Under the pieces are notes generated by a model that did not search any database, was not told the origin of the DNA, and was given only the letters and a program-made list of their open reading frames with translations. Source: Acidobacteriaceae bacterium (GTDB lineage: Bacteria; Acidobacteriota; Terriglobia; Terriglobales; Acidobacteriaceae). From it: a stretch of 64,000 bases of DNA. Below are positions 1 to 10,019 of the stretch, in pieces (position 1 is the first letter of the stretch; each line of letters begins with the position of its first letter). The DNA lies in NCBI GenBank assembly GCA_903642225.1, contig CAHJWI010000013.1:24575-88574 (forward strand), written 5' to 3'. Position numbers and translations under genes: made by a program.

Positions 1-1
1 G

Positions 2-1351
2 CTCCTCGTCGTAGGCGCAGCCGGCAAATCCGCGCAGATTCCCCTTTACGTCTGGCTGCCGGACGCCATGGAAGGTCCCACGCCCGTCTCCGCTCTCATC
101 CATGCGGCAACCATGGTCACAGCGGGTGTTTACCTCGTCTGCCGCACCCACGCTATCTTCGACCGTTCTCCCTACGCTCTCGGCATCGTCGCCATCATCG
201 GCGCACTCACCGCCCTCTTCGCAGCCAGCATCGGCATAGTGCAAAACGACATCAAGCGCGTCCTCGCCTACTCCACCATCTCGCAACTCGGCTACATGTT
301 CCTCGGCTGCGGCGTCGCTGCGTACTCCGCGGCTGTCTTCCACCTCATGACCCACGCCTTTTTCAAGGCACTGCTCTTTCTCGCTGCTGGCTCCGTCATC
401 CACGCCCTCTCCGGCGAGCAGGACATGCGCAAGATGGGCGGCTTGCGAAAACGCATCCCCGTAACCTTCTGGACCATGAGCGCCGGCGTCCTCGCCATCG
501 CAGGCATCCCTCCCCTCGCCGGCTTTTTCTCCAAGGACGAGATCCTCTATCGCACCTTCGATTCCGGCCACATTCTGCTCTGGGACATTGGCCTTCTCAC
601 AGCCGGACTCACGTCCTTCTACATGTTCCGCCTCTGGTACAAGACCTTTTTCGGCACCGAGCGCTTCAACGAGCACGATCTGGGCCAGGTTCACGCCGGC
701 GAAAACGAGCACGACGAAGGCCAGGCACACGCCCACGGCGTCCACGAATCCCCCTGGATCATGCTCGGCCCCCTCGTCATCCTCGCTGTTCTCTCGGTTG
801 TCGGTGGCTGGGTCGGCGTGCCCGCCGCCCTCCACGGCCACAACGAGATCGAGCATTTCCTCGCTCCCGTCTTCACTGCCACCATCCCCGGTGCGGTGGA
901 AGCCGCCACTCCGGTTGAGTCCCATGCCGGCCCTGAGCTCGGCCTCGCCTTCACCTCTGTCCTGGTCGCCCTTATTGGCTGGGCAGCCGCATGGTTCTTC
1001 TATGTAAAGCGACCCGGTACCCTCGGCGAAAAGACGATCGGCACCTCCCCGTACCGCCTCGTCTCGCACAAGTTCTACATCGACGAGATTTACAACGCCG
1101 TCTTCGTTCAGGGCACGCTGCTGTTCACCCGCGCTGCAGACCTCGTCATCGAATCCGGCCTGGTCAACGGCTCCGGTTCGCTCGCCGCCTTCGTCACTCG
1201 CGCCTCAAGCTCCGCAACCCGCCGCATGCAGTCCGGCAACATCCGCTCCTATGCAGGCTGGCTCGCCGCCGGTGCAGCCGTCGTCATCCTCGTCATGACC
1301 TACTCGGTCCTCGCCGCTCACCCGCTTGTCGGTCACGCGGCAACTCGCTAG
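2..1351 (+). CDS. nuoL: NADH-quinone oxidoreductase subunit L, 5' truncated by window edge
   Basis: Antiporter-like membrane subunit of respiratory complex I, at the distal end of the proton-pumping arm. The frame is open from base 2 without a start codon, so the gene begins outside the window; about 449 C-terminal residues are visible. The visible start reads KSAQIPLYVWLPDAMEGPTP, followed by SALIHAATMVTAGVYL, both hallmarks of NuoL in the proton-channel core. Many membrane helices follow, then a C-terminal region matching the NuoL lateral-helix part. A His/Asp/Glu-rich loop at about bases 670-750 sits between helices and is longer than in many relatives. nuoM begins 11 bases downstream with a GAGGGAG ribosome binding site, so the genes are cotranscribed. 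Confidence 0.96.
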   Translation, partial: LLVVGAAGKSAQIPLYVWLPDAMEGPTPVSALIHAATMVTAGVYLVCRTHAIFDRSPYALGIVAIIGALTALFAASIGIVQNDIKRVLAYSTISQLGYMFLGCGVAAYSAAVFHLMTHAFFKALLFLAAGSVIHALSGEQDMRKMGGLRKRIPVTFWTMSAGVLAIAGIPPLAGFFSKDEILYRTFDSGHILLWDIGLLTAGLTSFYMFRLWYKTFFGTERFNEHDLGQVHAGENEHDEGQAHAHGVHESPWIMLGPLVILAVLSVVGGWVGVPAALHGHNEIEHFLAPVFTATIPGAVEAATPVESHAGPELGLAFTSVLVALIGWAAAWFFYVKRPGTLGEKTIGTSPYRLVSHKFYIDEIYNAVFVQGTLLFTRAADLVIESGLVNGSGSLAAFVTRASSSATRRMQSGNIRSYAGWLAAGAAVVILVMTYSVLAAHPLVGHAATR

Positions 1352-1362
1352 AAGAGGGAGCC

Positions 1363-3051
1363 ATGAACTTAGACCACAGCATCCTCTCGCTCATTGTCTT
1401 CACGCCACTGGCCGGCGCACTCCTCCTCGCCCTCCTGCCGGACCGCGGCCGCACTCAGCAGTGGGCCGCCCTCGCCGTCACCCTCGTTACCTTCGGTCTT
1501 ACACTTCACCTGCCGTACTACTTTGCAGGCACCGACATCAGCACCACCTTCGGCTCCCCACTCGGTTTCCGCTTCGTCACCGACGTCCCCTGGATCGCTC
1601 AACCCGCCATCCGCTACCACCTCGGCGTAGACGGCCTTTCCATGTGGCTTTTGGTCCTAAGTGGCTTCCTTGCACCACTTGGCGTGCTTGCCTCGTGGAA
1701 CGCTATAGGTTCCCGCCGCAAACTGTTCTACACCCTCTTCTTGCTGCAACAGGTCGCCATGCTCGGCGTCTTCGTTTCGCTCGATTTATTCCTCTATTAC
1801 GCCTTCTGGGAACTCTCCCTCGTTCCCATGGCCATCCTCATCGCCACCTTTGGCCGTACAGACAATCGCCGCCGCGCCGCCATCAAGTTCTTCCTCTACG
1901 CCTTCATCCCCTCGGCGCTGCTGCTGGTCGGCATGCTCTGGCTCTATACCGCGACCGGCACCTTCCAGCTGCCCACCCTTTCTGCCCTCGCTGCAACTCA
2001 CTCAATCCCGGGCACTTCACATGCACTCTGGCTCTGCTCGCTGGCCTTCCTCGTAGCGTTCGCGGTCAAGGTCCCGGTCTTTCCGCTGCACGGATGGCTC
2101 ATTGACGCCATCGCCGAAGGCCCAACAGCCGCCATCATGGTCCTCGCCGGCAAGCTCGGCCTCTACTCCATCCTCCGCTTCTCGTTCGCCATCTTCCCAG
2201 ACCAGATGCACTACGCAGCTCCGGTCATGATCGCTCTCGGCGCTATCGGCATCGTCTACGGCGCGTGTATGGCGCTCATTCAAAACGACTTGAAGCGCCT
2301 TGCAGGCTTCTCCACGCTCGGCCACCTGTCCTTTTGTGTGCTCGGCATCTTTACCTTCACCGTCAACGGCGTCGACGGCGGCATGTACCAGATCCTCAAC
2401 CACGGCATCTCTGGCGGTGCGCTCTTCCTGCTCATGGGCTTCCTCTACGAGCGATATGGCACCTATGACATGCGCGACCTGGGCGGCCTCTCCGGAAAGC
2501 TGCCCTGGATGGTAACCCTCTTTGTTATCACGGCGTTATCGAACGTCGGCCTGCCCATGCTCAACAGTTTCGTGGGCGAGTTCCTCATCCTCAGCGGCTC
2601 TGCACAGACCGTCTGGTCACACCACGCCATGCTGTGGACCACCCTCGCCACCTCGGGCGTCATCTTCTCCGCGGCCTACCTGCTCACCATGATCCAACGC
2701 GTCTTCTACGCAGATCTCGGCAACATCTCCGCCGAACGCCGAGGCTGGGACTTGACCGCCCGCGAGCATATCGCGCTCTGGCCATTTGTCGCGCTCTTCC
2801 TCTTCATGGGCGTTGCATCCCCGTATTTTACCAAGACACTCGACCTGCTCGGCGCACCATACGCAGGTCATACCTCCACTCTGCAGAGCGGCGAAGGCCA
2901 AAACGCCACCATGGATGGCCATACGAATCACATGCAGCCAGCAGCTGAATCAGTGCTGAAGGTCAACGACGTTGCGTTCGCCTCCGCAGATACACGCCTG
3001 TTGCGCTCGAAGACACTGTCCTCCGCCAACTCACAAGGAGCCGCACGCTAA
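1363..3051 (+). CDS. nuoM: NADH-quinone oxidoreductase subunit M
   Basis: Proton-pumping antiporter-like subunit of complex I, inner membrane. The frame is open further upstream, but ATG 1363 ([10 protein letters not shown]) follows GAGGGAG and clears the nuoL stop, giving 562 residues. Family features are the [11 protein letters not shown] segment near residue 86, [36 protein letters not shown], and about 14 hydrophobic helices. After the last helix there is a hydrophilic tail of about 65 residues, rich in Ser, Thr, His and Asn, that is not part of the core fold. The stop codon overlaps the nuoN start by one base (TAATG). Confidence 0.96.
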   Translation: MNLDHSILSLIVFTPLAGALLLALLPDRGRTQQWAALAVTLVTFGLTLHLPYYFAGTDISTTFGSPLGFRFVTDVPWIAQPAIRYHLGVDGLSMWLLVLSGFLAPLGVLASWNAIGSRRKLFYTLFLLQQVAMLGVFVSLDLFLYYAFWELSLVPMAILIATFGRTDNRRRAAIKFFLYAFIPSALLLVGMLWLYTATGTFQLPTLSALAATHSIPGTSHALWLCSLAFLVAFAVKVPVFPLHGWLIDAIAEGPTAAIMVLAGKLGLYSILRFSFAIFPDQMHYAAPVMIALGAIGIVYGACMALIQNDLKRLAGFSTLGHLSFCVLGIFTFTVNGVDGGMYQILNHGISGGALFLLMGFLYERYGTYDMRDLGGLSGKLPWMVTLFVITALSNVGLPMLNSFVGEFLILSGSAQTVWSHHAMLWTTLATSGVIFSAAYLLTMIQRVFYADLGNISAERRGWDLTAREHIALWPFVALFLFMGVASPYFTKTLDLLGAPYAGHTSTLQSGEGQNATMDGHTNHMQPAAESVLKVNDVAFASADTRLLRSKTLSSANSQGAAR

Positions 3052-4682
3052 TGTTCGATCCACCCAACGTGCTCGCCCTCCTGCCGGAGTACATCCTCAC
3101 CCTTGTCGGTGTCGCCGTCATGATGCTCGAGCCCGTGCTGCCTGCCGGTCGCTCCCGCAAGCCGCTCGGCTGGTTAGCTATTCTCGGCGCCATTGCCGCA
3201 TGCGCCGCCAGCTTCTACCAGGTGTCACTTATCCGTGCCATCGGCGGCCCGCTCTTCGCCTTTTCCAACACGGTCCAAGTCGATCGTTTCTCCATCTTCT
3301 TCCAAATCCTCGTCACTGCCGTCGCGGTCATCACCCTTCTTAGTTCACTCGACTTCTTTGAAGGCGACGCCACCAACGCCGGCGAGTACTACGCTCTCGT
3401 TTGCTTCGCAGCCGTCGGCATGCTGCTGATGAGCGTGTCCCCTGAACTGCTCGTCATCTTCGTCGGCCTGGAAATCTCCTCGATCTCCACCTACATCATG
3501 GCCGGTTTCCGCAAGACAAGTGCGGCCGGCGGCGAAAGTTCTATCAAGTATTTTCTGCTCGGCTCCTTCGCCACAGCCTTTTTCCTGTACGGCATCGCAC
3601 TCACCTTCGGCGCAACCGGCTCCACAAACCTGCGCATGGTCGCGCCCGCCCTCGCCGGAACCAGCGCCCCCCTGCTCGCCATCCTTGCCATCGCCATGAT
3701 CATTATCGGCATCGGCTTCAAGGTCTCTGCGGCACCCTTCCATGTCTGGACACCCGACGTCTACCAGGGTGCACCGCCCCCGGTCGTCGGCTTTATGTCG
3801 ACTGCCCCCAAAGCCGCCGCCTTCGCCGTCCTGCTCCGCATCCTGTTTGGCGGCTACCCCCTCTTTGAATCCAAATGGTCAGTCCTGCTCTGGGGCATAG
3901 CAGCTCTCTCCATGACCATCGGCAACCTGGGCGCGTTGTTGCAGCGTGACGTAAAGCGTATGCTGGCCTACTCTTCGATCGCGCATGCCGGTTACTTACT
4001 TGTTGCCTTTACTGCCCTGCCGCAGGACGGCATTCCCGCCGCAGCCTTCTACACCGCCGCATACGCCGCCATGAATGTCGGTGCGTTCGTCGTCATCACC
4101 CTTGTTTCCGGCAATCGCGAACGCATGCGTACCGGCGAAGATTTTACCGGCTTGGCGATCCAGCATCCCGTTCTCGCCGCCGCTTTCAGCTTCTTCCTGC
4201 TCTCCATGATCGGCATTCCCTTCACAGGTGGATTTTTTGGCAAGTTCTACGTCTTTACCGGGGCCATCCACGCCGGTCACATCTGGCTTGCAGTCGTCGG
4301 CCTGCTCAACTCCGGTATCGCCTGCTTTTACTACCTCCGTTTGATCGCGCGTATGTATTCTGCACCGACCGGCTACTCCGCCGCGCCGGCGATTGACTTT
4401 GACCCGGCAGGCAGTACGAACCCGTTACTGGATCCTGTCGCCGCAGCCGCACTTGCTCCAGACGCGCGCATAATCCGCCCCACCGCAGCCTACCTGGCCC
4501 TCGCGTTCTGTGTAATCGCAACGCTTCTTCTCGGCATTCTTCCCGGGCGTGTTCTGCGCCTCGTCCAGTTCCCGGCCTTCACCCAGGAAGATCGCACGAT
4601 TGCCGCCGAACCGCGCATGGAATGCTGCCCGAGCCCGCATCGCACAGCATTGGCACAGCTTGTCTCAGGCCTTAAGCGGTAG
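3051..4682 (+). CDS. nuoN: NADH-quinone oxidoreductase subunit N
   Basis: Third antiporter-like subunit of complex I and the last gene of the visible nuo operon. The start ATG 3051 overlaps the nuoM stop and is preceded by AAGGAG at 3035-3040. The 543-residue protein has about 14 membrane helices and NuoN signatures such as [36 protein letters not shown] and [18 protein letters not shown]. It is somewhat longer than the usual 480-500 residues, because of a spacer before the last helix and a soluble C-terminal tail of about 35 residues. The downstream gene is convergent. Confidence 0.96.
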   Translation: MFDPPNVLALLPEYILTLVGVAVMMLEPVLPAGRSRKPLGWLAILGAIAACAASFYQVSLIRAIGGPLFAFSNTVQVDRFSIFFQILVTAVAVITLLSSLDFFEGDATNAGEYYALVCFAAVGMLLMSVSPELLVIFVGLEISSISTYIMAGFRKTSAAGGESSIKYFLLGSFATAFFLYGIALTFGATGSTNLRMVAPALAGTSAPLLAILAIAMIIIGIGFKVSAAPFHVWTPDVYQGAPPPVVGFMSTAPKAAAFAVLLRILFGGYPLFESKWSVLLWGIAALSMTIGNLGALLQRDVKRMLAYSSIAHAGYLLVAFTALPQDGIPAAAFYTAAYAAMNVGAFVVITLVSGNRERMRTGEDFTGLAIQHPVLAAAFSFFLLSMIGIPFTGGFFGKFYVFTGAIHAGHIWLAVVGLLNSGIACFYYLRLIARMYSAPTGYSAAPAIDFDPAGSTNPLLDPVAAAALAPDARIIRPTAAYLALAFCVIATLLLGILPGRVLRLVQFPAFTQEDRTIAAEPRMECCPSPHRTALAQLVSGLKR

Positions 4683-4706
4683 CGTCAAACGACTAACCAA
4701 GCCGAC

Positions 4707-4739
4707 GGGCCGCCGTGTGTTTCATGTTGCGGCGGGCCC
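4707..4739. terminator. Weak hairpin between convergent nuoN and gltB
   Basis: In the 84-base gap between the two convergent stop codons, GGGCCGCCG at 4707-4715 can pair with CGGCGGGCCC at 4730-4739, with one bulged G and a 14-base loop. No clear T-run follows on either strand. It may end transcription in both directions, but it is weaker than a textbook intrinsic terminator. Confidence 0.3.
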
Positions 4740-4766
4740 AACCTGCTTTCCCGGATGCGCTTGTCG

Positions 4767-7700
4767 TTATACCTGAGGCTTCGGCAGCAGCAGCAGGAAC
4801 TTCTCCGAGGTCCGCGACCACATCGCGAGCAGGGACTGCGCCAGCGAACTTCCGCTTCGGTCCGCATGCTCCTGCAACAGCGCAAGCAGCCTCTCCTGGG
4901 CAGCGGTATCCGCTTCATCAAACCGTTGCGGCTGCAAAAATTCTTCGTGGAACCGGCGCTGCTCAAGTACCGAGCCATCCTCGTCGTAGATCCACGTCAA
5001 GCCACCCGTCATGCCGGCGCCAAAGTTCATACCGATCTTGCCCAGAATGACTGCCACGCCACCGGTCATGTACTCGCAGCCGTGGTCGCCCACACCCTCC
5101 ACCACAGTAACGGCACCGCTATTACGCACCGCAAAGCGCTCACCGGCTCGGCCCGCAGCAAACAGCTTGCCGGCGGTCGCCCCATACAGCGCCACGTTAC
5201 CCAGGATTACGTGCTCCCCGGAGTTTGCTGCCGCGAGGCCTCGTGCGCGGAGCACCAGTTCCCCACCGCTAAGGCCCTTACCCACAAAGTCGTTCGCCTG
5301 GCCGTTGAGGATCAGGTGCATGCCGTCCACCGTGAACGCGCCAAAAGACTGCCCAGCCGTTCCATTCAACGTCAGCGTCACGGACGGTGTTGGCATTGGT
5401 TCTTCTGCCGCCGCACGCAATGCGGCAAGTTCTCCGGCAATGCGCGATCCAACAGCCCGGTCTCTGTTTGCGATTGAACTCTCGACTGCGTAGGCCTGAC
5501 CGGCGCGCACCGCTGCAACCGCCGCATCTACCCACGGCTCATCGAGGGCGGCGGAGGCATCCGGTCGATCGTTCCGCTGCCCTGCCCATTGCAGGGACCC
5601 GGTCGGCACGTGCGCCAGCATCGGCGCAAGGTCAAGACCACCGTCGAAGCGCACCTGCTCCAGCAGGTCCACCCGCCCAATGGCGTCCTTGATGGACGCA
5701 AAGCCATACGACGCCAGTAGTTGCTGTAACTCATGCGCAAGCTCGTTAAAGAAGCGAACGATGTGCTCCGGCTTGCCACGGAAGCGCGCACGCAGTTCCG
5801 GCCTTTGCGTTGCAATGCCGGTGGTACAGGTGTTGAGATGGCACTGGCGGGCCATGTCGCAGCCGATCGCGACCAGAACAGAGGTGCCGAAGGCGTATTC
5901 ATCCGCACCCAGCAGAGCCGCAATCAGGATGTCGCGCGCCGTGGCCAGGCCGCCATCGGTGCGCAGCCGGACACGTCCACGCATGCCATTCTGCATCAGC
6001 ACCTGCTGTGCTTCCGCCAGGCCAAGCTCCCACGGGTTGCCGGCGTACTTGATGCTGCTCAACGCCGCGGCACCCGTGCCGCCACCGTTGCCGGCAATGA
6101 CGATGTAATCCGCATACGCCTTGGCGACGCCCGCGGCAACGGTACCAACGCCACAGCTCGACACCAGCTTTACGCCCACGGCTGCACGCTTGTTTACCCG
6201 CTTCAGGTCGTAGATCAGCTGGGCCAGATCCTCAATGGAATAGATGTCGTGGTGCGGCGGCGGCGAGATCAACGGCACACCGGGTTGGGCATGTCGCAAA
6301 CGAGCGATCAGCCCACTCACCTTGTGCCCTGGCAGCTGTCCACCTTCGCCGGGCTTTGCACCCTGCGCCACTTTGATCTCGATCTCCTCCGCGTGCACCA
6401 GGTACTCCGCCGTCACGCCGAAGCGGCCGCTGGCCACCTGCTTGATCTTGTTGTTCAGGTGCGTATGCACTGCTGGTGCCTCCACAATGGGCTCGGCAAC
6501 GGCAACACCGCCGTCGCTCCCCTTAGGCACCGGCTTGTTCACAAAGCTGCTGGCCTCGCCCGGCTCGGGAATGCGCCGGTTACCGGGATGGGGCCGGTAC
6601 ACGTCCGAGTCCTCGCCGCCTTCGCCCGTGTTGGAGCGGCCGCCAAGCATGTTCATCGCGATCGTAATCGTTGTGTGTGCTTCAGGGCTCAGCGAACCAA
6701 GTGACATGGCGCTCGAGATAAACCGTGCCTGCAGCGTTTCGATACTCTCCACTGTCTCCAACTCGACCTCCGGCCCAACAGGTCGAATTTCAAGCAGGTC
6801 CCGCAGGTTCGCGGGCTCCTTAGCCGAGGCTTCGGCGGAGTACATGCGGAAGGCGTTGGCAGGGTCGGCAGGTAGAGGCACGTTGCGCGCACTGCCCACC
6901 ACGCTCTGCAACGCCTTCACGGTCATCGGTGCCCATGCGTGCGGCTCCGTCACGTCGGCGCGGCGAAACTTCACCCAGCCATAGTCCGGCAGCTCCGGCT
7001 TGCTGGCGGCGTCCGCGGCAGGAGCGTCCCACAGCACACGCACATTCTTCTCAATCTCTGCAAAGCCGATGCCCCCCAGCGGTGCCGGCGTCAGCGGAAA
7101 GCAGCGATCCACCACCTCATTATTCAGGCCCAGGATGTCGAACTGGTACGCACCGCGGTAGCTGTCGACCACGCTGATGCCCATCTTGGACATGATCTTG
7201 GCCAGGCCCGCGTCAAAGGCCTTGATCATGCGTACTTCCGGTGTGTTCGGATCGTCCGGACTGGAAGCGCGGGCCGTCTCCAGCGCCAGCCACGGGCACA
7301 CCGCACCCGCACCATAGCCAATCAGCACGGCCGCATGGTGCACGTCGCGCACGTCAGCCGCTTCCACGGCGATACCGGTGTGGGTGCGCAGGCCAGCTTC
7401 TACCAACGCGTGGTGCACCACGGCCACCGCGATCGCCATGGGGATGGGCAGCTCTTCTTCTGACGCGTTGCGATCGCTCAGCAGCAGGATTTCCGTGCCG
7501 CCTTGAACCAGCTCGATAGCGTTCGCACACAGGGCTTCCACGCCGGTCTGCAAGGAAAAGCGTGCAGAAAAGACGCATTTCAACTCCCGCAACCGGAGTG
7601 TGTCGTTATGCGGGTACCGTCCCTGCCGCAACGACTCCAGCTTGCCTACCGAAAGAATCGGCGACTTGAGCGAGATGCCCGGCAGCGCTGCATGTTTGTC

Positions 7701-9329
7701 CAGCAGGTGCGACCACGGTCCAAGGCGGGTGTGCAGCGACACCACCACGGCCTCGCGCAGCGGATCGATCGCCGGGTTGGTCACCTGCGCGAAGCGCTGG
7801 CGAAAATACGCGTACACCGGCCGCGGAGCCTTGGCCAGGTAGGCCAGCGGCGTGTCGTCGCCCATCGACCAAATGGCATCCTTGCCGTCCGCAAACATGG
7901 GCTGCAACACCATGCGCATGTCTTCGCGGGTGTAGCCAAAACTCTTCTGTGCGCGTTCGATTTTTCCCATGTCTGTCGCCGGCAGGTCTACCCACTCGGC
8001 CTCGATGGTGCGGTCGTCCGCCAGCGCAGCATAGCTGCCGTCAGCGTCAAACAGGTCCAACAGCGCTTCGTTCTCGTAGACCTTCTGTTCCTGCAGATCG
8101 ACCACAAGCATCTGCCCAGGGCCAAGCCGACCGCTGTGAATCACCTGCTCCGGATCGAGGTCCACAAGTCCCGCCTCGGAACCCGCAACAACAAGCCCGT
8201 CCGCGGTAAAGGCGTACCTGCTCGGACGCAGACCGTTACGGTCAAGCGCCGCGCCTACGTATCGGCCGTCTGTGAATCCCAGCGCAGCAGGACCATCCCA
8301 CGGCTCTGCCGTGTCGCGGTGGTATTGCAGAAACGCAGAGGGGTGCTCGGTAACGGCGGGTGGCAGCAGGATCCGGATGGCTTCGGCAACGGTACGACCG
8401 TTGCGGGTCAGCAACTCGACTGTCTCATCCAGCGAGGTGGAGTCGGTCCCATCCTTTGTCAGGATGGGCTGGCACTCCGCGGGCAGGGTGCTGTAGCGGG
8501 CTTCCATGCGCGCCCTGTTGCCCCATACGGTGTTGATCTCGCCGTTGTGGGCCAGCATGCGACCAGGCTGCGCACGGTGCCAGGCAGGTGTCGTGTTGGT
8601 GGCGTAGCGCTGGTGAAACAGGGCAAACGCGGTGATGTAGCTTGGGTCACGTAAGTCGGCATAGAAGGCGGCAAGCAGCCGCCCGATACACAGCGACTTG
8701 TACACCACGACGCGCGCGGATAGCGACGCAATATATCCGCTGACCTCACCGGCTTCAAAGCGTCGTTCGTAGTCCTTGCGCGCCAGGTACAGCTTTCGCT
8801 CGGTAGCCTCGATCGGGTCGCCACTGTCATCCGTCACCAGCATGTGCCGAATGGTCGGCATCGACCCCAGGGCGATCTCACCAAGTGTTGCCGGATCAGT
8901 CGGCACGGTGCGCCAGCCCAGCACGCGCAATCCCCGCGCCTGCACACAGCCAGCCAGCGCAGCCTCGTTCGCCTCCGTATCGGTGTGGCTAAACAGCACA
9001 CCGACGCCCAACGGCTTGTTCTCCTCCAGCGTGTACCCTGTCTCACGCAGCAGCAAATCACGCGGCACAGCAGCGGCAATGCCCACACCGTCGCTGCTCT
9101 TGCCGTCGGCCGCAACCGCGCCACGGTGTGCCAGCCGCGACAACGCCGTCAACGCTTGCTCGAGGATCAGATGCGACGCTTCGTTCCGGCTCGATGCAAC
9201 AAATCCCACACCGCAGGAGTCCCGTTCAAAGCGGGGATCGATCAGCGACGGCACCGCTGCGGGTGCGTCGGGGTTCCACGAACGATGGGCCGCCTGGGAG
9301 CGACGAGAGACAACAATGGTGGAGTCCAT
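4767..9329 (-). CDS. gltB: Glutamate synthase large subunit
   Basis: Makes two glutamates from glutamine and 2-oxoglutarate (GOGAT) in the cytoplasm. The 1520-residue length matches bacterial large (alpha) subunits. Visible domains are: a 38-residue propeptide ending before Cys39 (CGVGFVA), the N-terminal nucleophile of the class II glutamine amidotransferase domain (about 39-430); the central linker domain (about 480-760); the FMN/2-oxoglutarate domain (about 810-1190); and the C-terminal GXGXG beta-helix (about 1260-1450). Cys1157, Cys1163 and Cys1168 (C-X5-C-X4-C) match the 3Fe-4S ligands. No gltD-like small subunit lies next to it, so the partner must be elsewhere. It is divergent from argR, with paired ARG-box-like palindromes between them. 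Confidence 0.97.
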   Translation of the reverse strand: MDSTIVVSRRSQAAHRSWNPDAPAAVPSLIDPRFERDSCGVGFVASSRNEASHLILEQALTALSRLAHRGAVAADGKSSDGVGIAAAVPRDLLLRETGYTLEENKPLGVGVLFSHTDTEANEAALAGCVQARGLRVLGWRTVPTDPATLGEIALGSMPTIRHMLVTDDSGDPIEATERKLYLARKDYERRFEAGEVSGYIASLSARVVVYKSLCIGRLLAAFYADLRDPSYITAFALFHQRYATNTTPAWHRAQPGRMLAHNGEINTVWGNRARMEARYSTLPAECQPILTKDGTDSTSLDETVELLTRNGRTVAEAIRILLPPAVTEHPSAFLQYHRDTAEPWDGPAALGFTDGRYVGAALDRNGLRPSRYAFTADGLVVAGSEAGLVDLDPEQVIHSGRLGPGQMLVVDLQEQKVYENEALLDLFDADGSYAALADDRTIEAEWVDLPATDMGKIERAQKSFGYTREDMRMVLQPMFADGKDAIWSMGDDTPLAYLAKAPRPVYAYFRQRFAQVTNPAIDPLREAVVVSLHTRLGPWSHLLDKHAALPGISLKSPILSVGKLESLRQGRYPHNDTLRLRELKCVFSARFSLQTGVEALCANAIELVQGGTEILLLSDRNASEEELPIPMAIAVAVVHHALVEAGLRTHTGIAVEAADVRDVHHAAVLIGYGAGAVCPWLALETARASSPDDPNTPEVRMIKAFDAGLAKIMSKMGISVVDSYRGAYQFDILGLNNEVVDRCFPLTPAPLGGIGFAEIEKNVRVLWDAPAADAASKPELPDYGWVKFRRADVTEPHAWAPMTVKALQSVVGSARNVPLPADPANAFRMYSAEASAKEPANLRDLLEIRPVGPEVELETVESIETLQARFISSAMSLGSLSPEAHTTITIAMNMLGGRSNTGEGGEDSDVYRPHPGNRRIPEPGEASSFVNKPVPKGSDGGVAVAEPIVEAPAVHTHLNNKIKQVASGRFGVTAEYLVHAEEIEIKVAQGAKPGEGGQLPGHKVSGLIARLRHAQPGVPLISPPPHHDIYSIEDLAQLIYDLKRVNKRAAVGVKLVSSCGVGTVAAGVAKAYADYIVIAGNGGGTGAAALSSIKYAGNPWELGLAEAQQVLMQNGMRGRVRLRTDGGLATARDILIAALLGADEYAFGTSVLVAIGCDMARQCHLNTCTTGIATQRPELRARFRGKPEHIVRFFNELAHELQQLLASYGFASIKDAIGRVDLLEQVRFDGGLDLAPMLAHVPTGSLQWAGQRNDRPDASAALDEPWVDAAVAAVRAGQAYAVESSIANRDRAVGSRIAGELAALRAAAEEPMPTPSVTLTLNGTAGQSFGAFTVDGMHLILNGQANDFVGKGLSGGELVLRARGLAAANSGEHVILGNVALYGATAGKLFAAGRAGERFAVRNSGAVTVVEGVGDHGCEYMTGGVAVILGKIGMNFGAGMTGGLTWIYDEDGSVLEQRRFHEEFLQPQRFDEADTAAQERLLALLQEHADRSGSSLAQSLLAMWSRTSEKFLLLLPKPQV

Positions 9330-9433
9330 GGGTCATCCTACATGGCTGAAAAGGGCCGAATCCAGCGGCTTTCCAGCAGGTTTTTGAATTTTGTCGGGAA
9401 TGGTGCGCGAGAGCCTCTACGTGGAGTCTCTGT

Positions 9434-9471
9434 CCTGTATAGTTATACATGTTGGTGCATATTTATGCATC
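9434..9471. promoter_or_regulatory. Two tandem ARG-box-like operators (ArgR sites)
   Basis: TGTATAGTTATACA at 9436-9449 and TGCATATTTATGCA at 9456-9469 are both perfect 14-base palindromes apart from their 2-base centres. Their centres are 20 bases apart. Extended to the 18-base length of classical ARG boxes they are 2 bases apart, the spacing known for E. coli argR; most E. coli boxes are 3 apart. They lie in the shared control region, about 105 bases before gltB and about 114 bases before argR. The arrangement fits autoregulation of the arg operon by an ArgR hexamer with arginine as corepressor. Control of gltB from the same site is an inference. Confidence 0.75.
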
Positions 9472-9584
9472 CCGCCAACGGTAAAGGCGTCTAACGTTGT
9501 ATCGTCACAATTGGCGGTTAACCCAAGTCTATCCCCTGCCGAGTCGATCCCTGCAATGACTCGTCCGATTCGTTCCGGAGCACA

Positions 9585-10019
9585 GTGAAACAGCAACGGC
9601 ATCAGGCAATCCGGGAACTTTTATTCAGTTCGTCGGTGCTCAGTCAGGATGCGCTTCGCCGCCAGTTGATAAAGCGCGGCTTTACCGTCACGCAGGCCAC
9701 GCTGTCGCGCGACATGCATGAGCTGCATATCTACAAGGGACCGAATGGATATGCACTGGCGGCCCCGAACGAGGAAGACGATGTACCCGCCATCAAAGAA
9801 ACACTTGAAAACTTCGGCCTGGAGGTAAAGCAGGCGCAAAACCTGCTGGTCGTCATCACCACCACGGGCAGCGCGCAACCGGTGGCCGCCGCGCTGGACT
9901 ACGAAGACTGGCCGGAGGCAATGGGTACCATCGCCGGCGACGACACCGTTCTCATCATCTGCGCCGACGCGGCAAACGCCACCGTGTTGAAACAACGGAT
10001 GGAAGGGTTGATCAAGTAA
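9585..10019 (+). CDS. argR: Arginine repressor ArgR
   Basis: Arginine-responsive transcription regulator of 144 residues, near the normal family length of about 150. The start is GTG 9585 with CGGAG just upstream. The N-terminal winged helix has the family pattern VLSQDALRRQLIKRGFTVTQATLSRDM (residues about 18-40). The C-terminal oligomerisation and arginine-binding domain carries the GTIAGDDTVLIIC motif with the paired Asp residues that contact arginine. It heads the arg operon and lies directly downstream of two ARG-box-like palindromes, so it probably represses its own operon. The next gene begins at the base after its stop codon. Confidence 0.95.
   Translation: MKQQRHQAIRELLFSSSVLSQDALRRQLIKRGFTVTQATLSRDMHELHIYKGPNGYALAAPNEEDDVPAIKETLENFGLEVKQAQNLLVVITTTGSAQPVAAALDYEDWPEAMGTIAGDDTVLIICADAANATVLKQRMEGLIK

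Noticed and set aside
588..1007. Long overlapping open frames in nuoL and throughout the window
   Set aside because: High GC with GC-rich third positions opens long frames on other strands; these are Pro/Ser/Arg-rich and match no family, while the true frame does.
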